Shown piece after piece: positions 1-7,206 of a stretch of DNA of 64,000 nt (position 1 is the first letter of the stretch; every line of letters starts with the position of its first letter). The notes below the pieces were generated by a model. The model was not told the origin of the DNA. It saw only the letters and a list, made by a program, of their open reading frames with translations, and did no database searches. Origin of the DNA: Lachnospiraceae bacterium RM5 (GTDB taxonomy: Bacteria > Bacillota > Clostridia > Lachnospirales > Lachnospiraceae). The DNA lies in assembly GCA_900110975.1 (NCBI GenBank), contig FOFK01000003.1, forward strand, positions 21,365 through 85,364, read 5' to 3'. The translations under genes and the position numbers were made by a program.

Positions 1-116
1 ATTTGGAGAAGTATTCTGCATAGTATGGCTTTATAGACAGAACTTTTAGTTCTTGGTAAAATGAAAAAGAATTATTTTAAGATAGAGACAAATCGAAGTT
101 TGTAAGGGTGAAGAAA

Positions 117-767
117 ATGAATTATAAAGTAATTGACAAAGAGACATATTATCGTAAAGGCGTATTTCGCCACTTTACGGAGGATTGCAAGTGCTCAACC
201 TCGATAACGTCGAGAATAGACGTAACAGAGCTCGTCACACATTCAAAGAACACAGGAACGAAGTTTTATGTCAATTTCCTGTATATTCTTTCAAAGGTTA
301 TGAATTCACGTGAAGACTACAGAATGGGATACCTTTGGCAGACAGATGAGCTGATCTGTTATGACGTGATCAATCCTACGCAGTATGTTTTCCATGAAGA
401 TACGGAAACCTGTACTCCGGTATATACGGAATACGATGAGGACTATGAAAAGTTCTACGCTGCTGCTTTAAAGGATGTTGAAGAGGCAAAGAAGACAAGG
501 GAATACGGTCTGGATATGGTTAATCATCCAAACTGGTTCGATGCATCGTTTATATCCTGGCTTTCCTATGATTCGCTTCATCTTGAACTTCCCGATGGAA
601 ATCTGTATTTTGCGCCTATCATCAACTGGGGAAAATACAGGGAAGAAAACGGAAGGCTTGTCATGCCTGTGACCGTTCGTCTAAATCATGCAATCGCTGA
701 TGGCTATCTGGTTGCAAACGTATTTCGTCTCTTGGAACAAGAAATCAAGTCTTTCATGAAGCTCTAA
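117..767 (+). CDS. Chloramphenicol acetyltransferase (CAT)-like protein
   Basis: CAT-family trimeric acetyltransferases move an acetyl group from acetyl-CoA to chloramphenicol. The length (about 216 residues) matches the family. The C-terminal motif NHAIADG corresponds to the HHxxxDG active-site signature; the second, catalytic His is kept and the first is Asn. Other family-like blocks are the Tyr/Asp-rich TEYDEDYEKFY and the segment around INWGKY. I start at ATG 117, which has AAGGG upstream; a GTG at 108 would sit too close to that ribosome site. The gene stands alone and ends before an intrinsic terminator. Many chromosomal CAT homologues are not proven resistance genes, so the substrate is uncertain. 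Confidence 0.85.
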   Translation: MNYKVIDKETYYRKGVFRHFTEDCKCSTSITSRIDVTELVTHSKNTGTKFYVNFLYILSKVMNSREDYRMGYLWQTDELICYDVINPTQYVFHEDTETCTPVYTEYDEDYEKFYAAALKDVEEAKKTREYGLDMVNHPNWFDASFISWLSYDSLHLELPDGNLYFAPIINWGKYREENGRLVMPVTVRLNHAIADGYLVANVFRLLEQEIKSFMKL

Positions 768-814
768 TCGCTAAATTCAAATTTGTCGCCCTAATTGAAT
801 ATTGAACGTTACAT

Positions 815-850
815 AGCAGTTATCTCAATCGAGGTAGCTGCTTTTTTTGC
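815..850 (+). terminator. Rho-independent terminator after the CAT-like gene
   Basis: AGCAG pairs with CTGCT and inner bases extend the stem across TATCTC/GAGGTA, followed by a run of T residues. Confidence 0.75.
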
Positions 851-902
851 GCTCATTTTGAGCAGTGGTAATGGAAAAAGAGAGCGTGAGATGAGCCGAT
901 AA

Positions 903-1004
903 TTTTAGGGAACATTTGCAATCAATGGGAAATAAAAAGTTCCCTAAAATGTATTGAGATTTAGGGAACTTTTTGCTATAATTCTCTTATAAAAGTTCCC
1001 TAAA
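903..1004 (+). promoter_or_regulatory. Four operator-like half-sites (TTTAGGGAAC) around the Fic-like promoter
   Basis: The 10-mer TTTAGGGAAC occurs at about 904-913 and 960-969, and its reverse complement at 939-948 and 995-1004, giving two inverted pairs within 102 bases. The third copy sits between the -35 and -10 boxes and the fourth runs up to the ribosome site. This layout fits autorepression by the adjacent operon, perhaps through the small HTH protein encoded at 2023-2265. The regulator assignment is inference. Confidence 0.65.
954..982 (+). promoter_or_regulatory. Sigma-A-type promoter for the Fic-like operon
   Basis: TTGAGA at 954-959 is separated by 17 bases from TATAAT at 977-982, just upstream of the Fic-like start and interlaced with the half-site array. 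Confidence 0.7.
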
Positions 1005-1016
1005 GGAGGCTTTTTG

Positions 1017-1958
1017 ATGGATAGTAATTTTAATTTAATCCAGCGATTGTTGCAGGAACGAGCAGATTATCAGACTCGCTTGAATTTGATTCCATACGAT
1101 GGTTCACCGGAAGTAAAAGAAAATAGTAGTGGTAAATACTTGTATATTCGTAAAAGAGTGAATGGCAGATTAACCTCTACTTATGTTGATATTTATTCAG
1201 ATGATTTGTATCAGTTATTGCTTCGCAATACAAAGGAGGCTAGAGAGCTTAAAAAGCAGATTCGAAGAGTTGATAAAGAACTTTCTGCGAATGGTTATAC
1301 TCAAAATGCACTTTCGCCTGAGGTGATTTCAAATCTGGACTTTGCCAGAGCCAATATGAAGTCCAATATCTATGATCAGGCTGTATTGGAAGGCGTTGCA
1401 ACAACATTTCCGCAGACAGAGGAAATCATTGAAAATGGCACCGTTAATGGTATGACAGCTGACGATGTGCAAAAAATTCTTAATTTAAAGCATGCGTGGG
1501 AATTTATACTTGATAATGATGTGATTAAGGCTGACAGTAATTACTATTTGCTGTGCCATATAGCAAAGCTAGTAAATGAAGGATTTTTTTATGATGGTGG
1601 AAGAATACGAGGTGTTCCAGCCTCAATTGGTGGCACGAAATATGTTCCTCCACTTCCAATCGAATCACAGGTAATTGAAAGCATAAATGAGATTCTAAAA
1701 TATAAAAAAGACCATTTGGATATCGCTATTGAGCTGTGTATGTATTGTATGCGAACTCAGATATTCGTTGATGGCAACAAACGAGCTTCTGTAATATTTG
1801 CAAATCATTATATGATAAGCCATGGATTGGGATTAATTGTAATTCCGGAAAACCATGTTCCAGAGTTTAAAAAGAAACTTGTAATTTTTTATGAGAGTAA
1901 CGACATAAGTGACATCAGTGATTTTCTAAAAGAGAATTGCTGGAAAAAGATGAACTAA
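1017..1958 (+). CDS. Fic/DOC-family protein with a Gln in place of the catalytic His
   Basis: Fic proteins transfer AMP or other phosphate-containing groups to target proteins. The C-terminal motif reads QIFVDGNKRAS, which aligns with the Fic core HxFxxGN(G/K)R but carries Gln at the His position needed for catalysis. Upstream, an AVLEG segment resembles the inhibitory (S/T)xxxE(G/N) helix. The N-terminal 100 residues are Lys/Arg-rich and partly helical. ATG 1017 is preferred over TTG 1014 because AAGGAGG lies 7 bases upstream. An intrinsic terminator follows, then a small HTH gene. The substituted His suggests altered or lost transferase activity, but a conserved variant subfamily is possible. 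Confidence 0.8.
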   Translation: MDSNFNLIQRLLQERADYQTRLNLIPYDGSPEVKENSSGKYLYIRKRVNGRLTSTYVDIYSDDLYQLLLRNTKEARELKKQIRRVDKELSANGYTQNALSPEVISNLDFARANMKSNIYDQAVLEGVATTFPQTEEIIENGTVNGMTADDVQKILNLKHAWEFILDNDVIKADSNYYLLCHIAKLVNEGFFYDGGRIRGVPASIGGTKYVPPLPIESQVIESINEILKYKKDHLDIAIELCMYCMRTQIFVDGNKRASVIFANHYMISHGLGLIVIPENHVPEFKKKLVIFYESNDISDISDFLKENCWKKMN

Positions 1959-1974
1959 ATAATTGTGTAGAAAT

Positions 1975-2006
1975 CGTCTAATCATTATGATTAGGCGTTT
2001 TTTATT
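1975..2006 (+). terminator. Intrinsic terminator between the Fic-like gene and the HTH gene
   Basis: CGTCTAATC pairs with GATTAGGCG (one G-T pair) around a short loop, followed by six T residues. Confidence 0.75.
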
Positions 2007-2022
2007 TGGAAGGGAGGCACAT

Positions 2023-2265
2023 ATGCAGGAAGAGAAAGCTATTCCTTTGAATAAGGAAGTGGCTAAAGAGACAAGCAATCAAAAGAAGTTATCAGATAGA
2101 GAACAGGCTATTTATAATTTAATCTGTGAGAATAAACATTTGACTGTAGAGCAGGTTATGGCTGAGTTTGATATTTCAAGGGCAACAGTATTTAAAGACT
2201 ATGCTAAGATAAAGAAAATCACAGGTGCTGTTTATGATAAAAATGAATCTGTGTGGAAAATATAA
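2023..2265 (+). CDS. Small HTH protein (DeoR/Rex-like winged-helix start)
   Basis: An 80-residue protein whose second half, from about residue 28, reads as a winged helix-turn-helix: DREQAIYNLICE, then a recognition-helix-like FDISRATVFKDYAKI. It lacks any effector domain. ATG 2023 with AGGGAGG upstream is chosen over a longer reading frame from 1963 that would run through the terminator. It lies just after the Fic-like gene, so it may be the repressor acting on the TTTAGGGAAC half-sites; that link is inferred from position only. Confidence 0.65.
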   Translation: MQEEKAIPLNKEVAKETSNQKKLSDREQAIYNLICENKHLTVEQVMAEFDISRATVFKDYAKIKKITGAVYDKNESVWKI

Positions 2266-2270
2266 TACTG

Positions 2271-2327
2271 AGTCTCATACGTAAATGAGACTTTATGAGA
2301 CTTAGTTATATAATCTATATATGAGAC
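2271..2327 (+). repeat. Repeated ATGAGAC boxes
   Basis: AGTCTCAT at 2271 is followed by ATGAGACT at 2285, ATGAGACT at 2295 and ATGAGAC at 2321. The first two form an inverted pair with a 6-base loop. A TATAAT at 2309-2314 lies among them, so this could be the operator region of a lost gene, as nothing readable follows for over 200 bases. Confidence 0.4.
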
Positions 2328-2355
2328 CTAAAACAAAACAGCAAAAAATATAAGT

Positions 2356-2386
2356 GCCTGTCCATATGTTTGGACAGGCCTTTTGC
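2356..2386 (+). terminator. Intrinsic terminator
   Basis: GCCTGTCC pairs with GGACAGGC around an 8-base loop, followed by CTTTTGC. Confidence 0.65.
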
Positions 2387-2454
2387 TACAGGGATTGAAG
2401 AAGCTAAAGTATTTGTTGAATTGGTAAAATCTAATTAATAATCCAAAGCAAATC

Positions 2455-2485
2455 GAACAAAAATGCGGAATCCGCAAAAATGTTC
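2455..2485. repeat. Imperfect palindrome with GCGGAATCCGC core
   Basis: GAACA/TGTTC ends and a GCGGA-A-TCCGC core pair perfectly; the bases between are A-rich on both sides and do not pair. It is nearly the same sequence as the perfect palindrome at 4658-4688 in front of the AAA_14 ATPase, but here the next gene is the AbiEi-like antitoxin. Confidence 0.7.
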
Positions 2486-2493
2486 ATCAATAC

Positions 2494-2530
2494 TTTACTT
2501 TTGTAACCTTATATATTATAATTAGGTTAC
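2494..2530 (+). promoter_or_regulatory. Promoter with operator-like inverted repeat for the AbiEi-like gene
   Basis: TTTACT at 2494-2499 and TATAAT at 2517-2522 are 17 bases apart. GTAACCT (2503-2509) and AGGTTAC (2524-2530) form a perfect 7-base inverted repeat flanking the -10 box. AbiEi antitoxins are known to autorepress through inverted repeats, so this is a likely self-operator. Confidence 0.65.
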
Positions 2531-2554
2531 GAAAATAAAGCGAGATGGAAGCGT

Positions 2555-3142
2555 ATGAGTAAATATGAATTAATTGAAGAGCTAAACCAAGATGGATATC
2601 TTTTTACAGCAGATGTTGTAAATGCGGGTATTTCAAAATCGTGGTTGGCGCAGTATGTAAAGGATAAGGGATATGAACGTGTGGCGCACGGAATATATAT
2701 TTCTCCAGAAACTTGGCCAGATGAGCTATTTATTTTAAATAGGTCATACCCAAATATCATTTTCGCTGGAGAAACTGCATTATATCTACACTTACTTGTA
2801 GATCGAGAATACAGTAATATTACAGTATGTGCACCATCAAATTTTAGTGGGCAAAGATTACGCGAGAAAGGAATTATTATTCATCGAGAAAGGGAGGCTT
2901 TATATGATCTCGGAAAAACACAAGTTGAAACCAATTATGGACATCTTGTAAATGCATATTCGATGGAACGTACTATTTGTGATATGGTAAAGAATCGTAA
3001 GATTTATGATGTCCAAACATATCAAACTGCATTGAAAGAGTTTTTCAGAAAAAGGAACGTAGACTATTCTAAGTTACTAGAATATGCAACTGCCTTAAAT
3101 GTAAAAGAAGATATTGAGAAATACATAGAGGTTATGATTTGA
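2555..3142 (+). CDS. AbiEi-type antitoxin / viral-defence transcriptional regulator
   Basis: The protein (195 residues) resembles the AbiEi family: an N-terminal winged helix (about residues 1-50) with the typical stretch GYERVAHGIYISPE, then an alpha/beta domain with ERTICDMVK near residue 145. AbiEi antitoxins neutralise AbiEii nucleotidyltransferase toxins in type IV toxin-antitoxin systems and repress their own promoter. The stop codon overlaps a TTG-started reading frame beginning ITSPDQLKVKVRNI, typical of an AbiEii start, but that frame ends after 18 codons. The antitoxin is therefore intact while its toxin is gone. Confidence 0.8.
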   Translation: MSKYELIEELNQDGYLFTADVVNAGISKSWLAQYVKDKGYERVAHGIYISPETWPDELFILNRSYPNIIFAGETALYLHLLVDREYSNITVCAPSNFSGQRLREKGIIIHREREALYDLGKTQVETNYGHLVNAYSMERTICDMVKNRKIYDVQTYQTALKEFFRKRNVDYSKLLEYATALNVKEDIEKYIEVMI

Positions 3143-3195
3143 TTACATCACCTGATCAGTTAAAAGTAAAAGTTAGAAATATTATAATGATTTAA
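3139..3195 (+). pseudogene. Stub of an AbiEii-type nucleotidyltransferase toxin
   Basis: A TTG codon overlapping the AbiEi-like stop opens a frame reading ITSPDQLKVKVRNI, close to the usual AbiEii N-terminus (ITSPxQLKxKIxN). It meets TAA at 3193-3195. The bases up to 3256 contain another short open stretch (YGDKNIDLEKVDSN) of unclear origin. No nucleotidyltransferase core survives. Confidence 0.55.
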
Positions 3196-3271
3196 AATCA
3201 GATATTATTATGGTGATAAAAATATTGATTTAGAGAAAGTAGATTCAAATACAAATTGATGGAGGATGCAT

Positions 3272-4264
3272 ATGAGTGAATATTATGAACCCCCATTTAC
3301 GATGACAGGGGAAATAACAAATTTAATAGTAGAGATAGGCGAACTCGTTGGCTCTATTTCTACATATGAAGCGATGAATCCAAACCCTATTTTAAGACGA
3401 GAGAATAGAATAAAAACTATTCATTCGTCCCTTGCAATTGAGCAGAACACACTGACGTTAGAACAGGTAACGGATATTATCAATGGTAAAAGAGTACTTG
3501 GCCCACCACAGGATATTCACGAAGTAAAGAATGCTTATGAGGCTTATGAAAGAATATCTGCATTGAATCCTTATAGCGTAAAGAATCTTTTGCTAGCACA
3601 TAAGATGATGATGGATGGATTAGTAAAAGAAGCAGGTACATTTCGTAGTGGTAATGTAGGTGTTTATGCTGGAACGGAGTTAATCCATGCTGGTGCGCCA
3701 GCTAAGTATGTACCTGATTTGATTCAGAAGCTATTTAGGTGGCTTAAGGAATCAAAATTTCATCCGTTGGTTAAGTCCTGCATTTTTCATTATGAATTTG
3801 AGTTTATTCATCCTTTTCAGGATGGCAATGGTAGAACAGGTAGATTATGGCAGTCTTTAATCTTACAAAAATGGAAAGATATATTTGCGTGGTTACCGGT
3901 TGAGACACTTGTTTATGAGAATCAGCAGGCATATTACGATGTACTTGGATATGCAGATAATCAAGGTGAATCTACTGAGTTTGTTGAATTTATGCTTGGT
4001 ATGATTCGCGATGCCTTGCAAGAAATCAGTAAGGCGCAAAATGAACATAATGTCGTAATAAATGTCGCAAAAAATGTCGTAACAAATGAAGATAAAGTGA
4101 TTTCTTTGTTGAGACAAGATAATAGACTTTCAGCTAATATGTTGGCGAATTCGTTAGGAATTACACAACGTCAGGCACAAAGAATTCTTTCTAAATTGAA
4201 AGATGAAGGAAAGTTATTACGACATGGGGCAAATAAAAACGGTTACTGGGAAGTGATTGATTAG
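3272..4264 (+). CDS. Fic family protein with C-terminal winged helix
   Basis: Full Fic protein (about 330 residues). The inhibitory motif SSLAIEQN is near residue 50, and the active-site loop HPFQDGNGRTGR near residue 185 keeps the catalytic His, the phosphate-binding Gly/Asn and the Arg. The C-terminal 60 residues form a winged helix (ANSLGITQRQAQRILSKLKD), the common Fic-HTH layout in Firmicutes. ATG 3272 has GGAGG six bases upstream, better than ATG 3266. Such proteins AMPylate target proteins and are often toxin-like; the target here is unknown. Confidence 0.9.
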   Translation: MSEYYEPPFTMTGEITNLIVEIGELVGSISTYEAMNPNPILRRENRIKTIHSSLAIEQNTLTLEQVTDIINGKRVLGPPQDIHEVKNAYEAYERISALNPYSVKNLLLAHKMMMDGLVKEAGTFRSGNVGVYAGTELIHAGAPAKYVPDLIQKLFRWLKESKFHPLVKSCIFHYEFEFIHPFQDGNGRTGRLWQSLILQKWKDIFAWLPVETLVYENQQAYYDVLGYADNQGESTEFVEFMLGMIRDALQEISKAQNEHNVVINVAKNVVTNEDKVISLLRQDNRLSANMLANSLGITQRQAQRILSKLKDEGKLLRHGANKNGYWEVID

Positions 4265-4279
4265 TAAAGGATGTGTTTG

Positions 4280-4387
4280 ATGACAGCAGATTATGACAAG
4301 AAGAACTGGTTTGATATTGAGAAGTATTTAAAAAGAAAGCTTGCCCTTCATTCAAATGATGAATACGAAGTATTCGAGGTTGATTAG
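4280..4387 (+). CDS. 35-residue small ORF, possibly a gene remnant
   Basis: ATG 4280 with AAAGG upstream opens a charged 35-codon frame containing NWFDIEKYLKRKL. It sits directly after the Fic gene and could be a genuine tiny protein or the start of a lost gene. I do not recognise the family. Confidence 0.3.
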   Translation: MTADYDKKNWFDIEKYLKRKLALHSNDEYEVFEVD

Positions 4388-4494
4388 AACTGATGCCTTG
4401 GTTAAAATATTATTGATGATTTTTATTCACTTGATTGGATGTGCTACAGCAATCCATATGATTTTGACTAGACTTTATTAATGAAAGCAAAAGG

Positions 4495-4526
4495 GCATCA
4501 ATCTATTATGGTTGATGCTTTTTTGT
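4495..4526 (+). terminator. Intrinsic terminator
   Basis: GCATCAA pairs with TTGATGC around a 10-base loop, followed by six T residues. Confidence 0.7.
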
Positions 4527-4657
4527 TGTAGTTATGTCTCGTCTCGACCGACATTAGCATTTTTCTTATAGATATAACGGTGCTATTATTATCATAGACA
4601 AGTGAGAGGTAAACAAAAGCCACACACTTGTTTTTCTTTTGTAGAAGAATTTGTATC

Positions 4658-4688
4658 GAACAAAAATGCGGAATCCGCATTTTTGTTC
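4658..4688. promoter_or_regulatory. Perfect 15-bp palindrome in front of an AAA_14 ATPase
   Basis: GAACAAAAATGCGGA and its exact reverse complement are separated by one A, ending 24 bases before the ATPase start. It closely matches 2455-2485. It is probably an operator or attenuation hairpin for the ATPase gene; the cognate protein is unknown. Confidence 0.7.
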
Positions 4689-4711
4689 AATAAGCAATGA
4701 GGTGGAACGAT

Positions 4712-5965
4712 ATGGAAATACGCAGAGATATATATTTGAATAAGCTTATTTCAAAAAAGCATAACGGACTAATTAAGGTTGTAACAGGTATGCGAAGATG
4801 TGGAAAATCATACCTTTTATTTAATCTTTTTAAAGAGTATCTTGTAAATGAAGGAGTTAATGAAAACCATATTATTGAGATTGCATTTGACTCTTTTGAG
4901 AATAGAAAGTATCGAGATCCTGAAGTTTTATTTCCAGATTTAATGGAAAAAATCGCTGATAAAGAAATGTATTATGTTTTATTAGATGAAGTTCAGATGC
5001 TCGATGATTTTGAATCAGTTCTTAATAGCCTCGGAAGAAAGAAAAATGTGGATGTATATGTAACGGGAAGTAATGCCAAATTTCTGTCAAAAGATATTAT
5101 TACTGAATTTCGTGGACGTGGGGATGAAGTTCATATGTATCCGTTAACATATAGTGAATTTATGAGTGTATATGACGGTGACAAACAGGAAGGCTGGAGG
5201 GATTATGTGCTGTTCGGTGGAATACCGCTTGTGCTAGGCTTTGAAACGGCTGATCAAAAATCTGATTTTTTAAAATCTCTATTTGAGGAAACCTACATTT
5301 CTGATATTACTGGAAGGAATAATATACGAAATAAGGCAAAGTTAGAAGAACTTCTGAACATTTTATCCTCAGCAATTGGATCGCTTACGAATCCAAGCAA
5401 GTTATCTGCGACATTTAAAAGTGTTAAAAACAAGACTATAAGCAAAGATACCATAATCAAATATATAGATTACCTTAAAGATTCATTTCTTATTGATAGT
5501 GCAATTCGATATGATATCAAGGGTAAAAAATACATTAATACTCCATGGAAGTATTATTTTACAGATCTGGGACTTAGAAATGCGAGACTTAATTTTAGAC
5601 AAGTTGAGGAGACTCATGCAATGGAAAACATTATATTTAATGAATTAAAAGTTCGTGGATATAATGTGGACGTTGGTGTTGTTGTGATGAATGAAGTTGA
5701 CAAAAATGGTAAGAAGATTCGAAAACAGTTGGAAGTGGATTTTGTCTGCAACAAAGGTTCAAAGAGATTTTATATTCAATCAGCCTATGCGTTGCCTGAT
5801 AAAGAAAAGATGGAACAGGAACAACGCTCACTAGTGAATACAGGCGATGGATTTAAAAAAATTATTATTACAAAGGATGTTGTGGCACCGCTTTATAATG
5901 ATGAAGGTATATTGGTAATGAGCGTTTATGATTTTCTTCTAAATCCAGATAGCATGGAAATCTAA
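4712..5965 (+). CDS. AAA_14/DUF4143 family ATPase (copy 1)
   Basis: About 417 residues with the standard family layout. Walker A is GMRRCGKS near residue 27, Walker B YVLLDEVQML near residue 90, and a sensor-like VYVTGSNAKFLS follows. A C-terminal DUF4143 part has TPWKYYFTDLGLRNA and the nuclease-like block KQLEVDFVCNKG. These ATPases are common, often multicopy, and of unknown physiological role. ATG 4712 is chosen because GAGGTGG precedes it. The gene lies alone between a palindrome and a terminator and is close in sequence to the copy at 25902. Confidence 0.88.
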   Translation: MEIRRDIYLNKLISKKHNGLIKVVTGMRRCGKSYLLFNLFKEYLVNEGVNENHIIEIAFDSFENRKYRDPEVLFPDLMEKIADKEMYYVLLDEVQMLDDFESVLNSLGRKKNVDVYVTGSNAKFLSKDIITEFRGRGDEVHMYPLTYSEFMSVYDGDKQEGWRDYVLFGGIPLVLGFETADQKSDFLKSLFEETYISDITGRNNIRNKAKLEELLNILSSAIGSLTNPSKLSATFKSVKNKTISKDTIIKYIDYLKDSFLIDSAIRYDIKGKKYINTPWKYYFTDLGLRNARLNFRQVEETHAMENIIFNELKVRGYNVDVGVVVMNEVDKNGKKIRKQLEVDFVCNKGSKRFYIQSAYALPDKEKMEQEQRSLVNTGDGFKKIIITKDVVAPLYNDEGILVMSVYDFLLNPDSMEI

Positions 5966-5981
5966 CTGAATATTATAACTT

Positions 5982-6024
5982 AGCGTCAGCTCAGGATTAG
6001 ATTAATCCTGATGCTGGCTTTTTT
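5982..6024 (+). terminator. Intrinsic terminator after AAA_14 copy 1
   Basis: AGCGTCAGCTCAGGATTA pairs with TAATCCTGATGCTGGCT (minor mismatches), then six T residues. Confidence 0.8.
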
Positions 6025-6131
6025 CTTTGTAAGAGTTCACATTATGTGTACTTTATGTCCACATTCGCGCTAACGATTCATAGGCGCATTCCAATTACTC
6101 TTCATTCCAGGGAATTATCGAGGATTGCAAG

Positions 6132-6578
6132 ATGAGATTGATCTACGAGATCAAGGCTGAGAAGGAGAGAAGGCGTAGCAATCACAAAGATGAGCTTGGA
6201 GTCCGTATTCAGAATTTGGGTAACTACAGTAATCCTACAGCGGATGAAGCGGTTCTTGATGTAATGCTTGAGGGAGCTATCAATGGACTGAATTCAGCAG
6301 AGGATGCTTTATCAGATCCGGCTCTGGTACAGGAATTCAAGAGAAGAGAGTATGTCATTGTAATGATGGCTGATGAATATGCTTCTTTCAAGAGACACCT
6401 GCATGCACTTAGTGTGAAGGAGCAGGAACTTATCATTCCGCTTCTTAAGCAGAAGAAGGATTACTACACACTGGCAGAGGAAGCTGGTGTATCTGTTCCG
6501 GTTGTCAGAAGAAAGGCAAGCCATATTCATTGTGAATTGATTTCCTACATGGAAAATTATTTCATCGAGAAGCTTTAG
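6132..6578 (+). CDS. Sigma-70-like regulatory protein of an integrative element
   Basis: A 148-residue protein whose C-terminal third reads as a helix-turn-helix (YYTLAEEAGVSVPVVRRKAS), following a central helical domain. Similar small sigma-like proteins precede serine recombinases in Lachnospiraceae integrative elements. Here it is followed by a 52-residue gene and a broken serine recombinase, which supports a mobile-element origin. The start ATG has CGAGGA upstream. The exact function is unproven. Confidence 0.55.
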   Translation: MRLIYEIKAEKERRRSNHKDELGVRIQNLGNYSNPTADEAVLDVMLEGAINGLNSAEDALSDPALVQEFKRREYVIVMMADEYASFKRHLHALSVKEQELIIPLLKQKKDYYTLAEEAGVSVPVVRRKASHIHCELISYMENYFIEKL

Positions 6579-6589
6579 GAGGGATGGTC

Positions 6590-6748
6590 ATGAAGGAATT
6601 AAAAGAGATTACATTTCCTCCAGAGGCTGAGGAAATAGCTATTAAGTATGCTGCTTTTGACATTATGAAGCAGCTTAACAAAGAAGGAAAGATAACAGAC
6701 GAAGAACTGCGGTATATCGCAAAAAAGCGCAATATACCTGTTGAGTAA
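6590..6748 (+). CDS. 52-residue element-associated small protein
   Basis: ATG 6590 preceded by GGAGGG, starting 12 bases after the sigma-like gene. The protein is acidic and helical, ending NKEGKITDEELRYIAKKRNI, a SHOCT-like short helix pair. Its place between a sigma-like gene and a serine recombinase suggests it is part of the same decayed element. Confidence 0.5.
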   Translation: MKELKEITFPPEAEEIAIKYAAFDIMKQLNKEGKITDEELRYIAKKRNIPVE

Positions 6749-6825
6749 ACAAGATAATAATTATATAATTAAGCTGTGTCTAGATCTCATCTGGTACAGC
6801 TTGATTGAGGAATGCGAGGTGCGAT

Positions 6826-7020
6826 ATGGCGAGAAAAGTTGCCATCTACGCCCGTGTTTCTACAGAGCATGAGGCGTAGATATCTGCATTGGAAAATCAG
6901 GTGCAGTACTATGATGATATTTTGAGCAGGCATGCGGACTGGACGTTGGTAGATAGATATATTGTAAATGATACTATAAGAATGTACATTTATTGTACAT
7001 ATTTAATTATAATTTTATAA
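6826..7020 (+). pseudogene. Serine site-specific recombinase remnant
   Basis: The frame opens MARKVAIYARVSTEHEA, the classic large serine recombinase N-terminus with the catalytic Ser in ARVST. It then hits TAG at 6877, where relatives usually have Gln. It continues in frame as ISALENQVQYYDDI up to about VDRYIVND, after which similarity is lost, with a stop at 7018. The DNA-binding parts are missing. The integrase of this element is therefore dead. Confidence 0.8.
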
Positions 7021-7107
7021 AAACTCTCAGATCGAGAAGTTGAAGATGTTTTTTGGGTAAAGAAGCGTAAGGTGGAAGGATTGCTTTAAATATGTAATAT
7101 AAGTAGG

Positions 7108-7150
7108 GAGCTGATAAGTATTTATAGATGCTTATCAGCTCTATTTTTGT
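7108..7150 (+). terminator. Intrinsic terminator
   Basis: GAGCTGATAAG pairs exactly with CTTATCAGCTC around a 12-base loop, followed by TATTTTTGTTT. Confidence 0.75.
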
Positions 7151-7155
7151 TTAAT

Positions 7156-7180
7156 ACCTTGACAAAATCTTTGTCAAGGT
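7156..7180. promoter_or_regulatory. Perfect 11-bp inverted repeat, probable operator of the XRE operon
   Basis: ACCTTGACAAA and TTTGTCAAGGT flank ATC. The left arm contains TTGACA, a consensus -35 box, so a bound repressor would block the promoter. The XRE-type gene starting 26 bases downstream is the natural candidate. Confidence 0.65.
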
Positions 7181-7206
7181 TTACTATACGAACATGGAGG
7201 TGCGAT

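Noticed and set aside
117-767. Calling the CAT-like gene a proven chloramphenicol-resistance determinant
   Set aside because: The first His of the HH motif is Asn and chromosomal CAT relatives may use other substrates.
1963-2022. Upstream extension of the small HTH gene
   Set aside because: The longer frame reads through an intrinsic terminator and the better ribosome site precedes ATG 2023.
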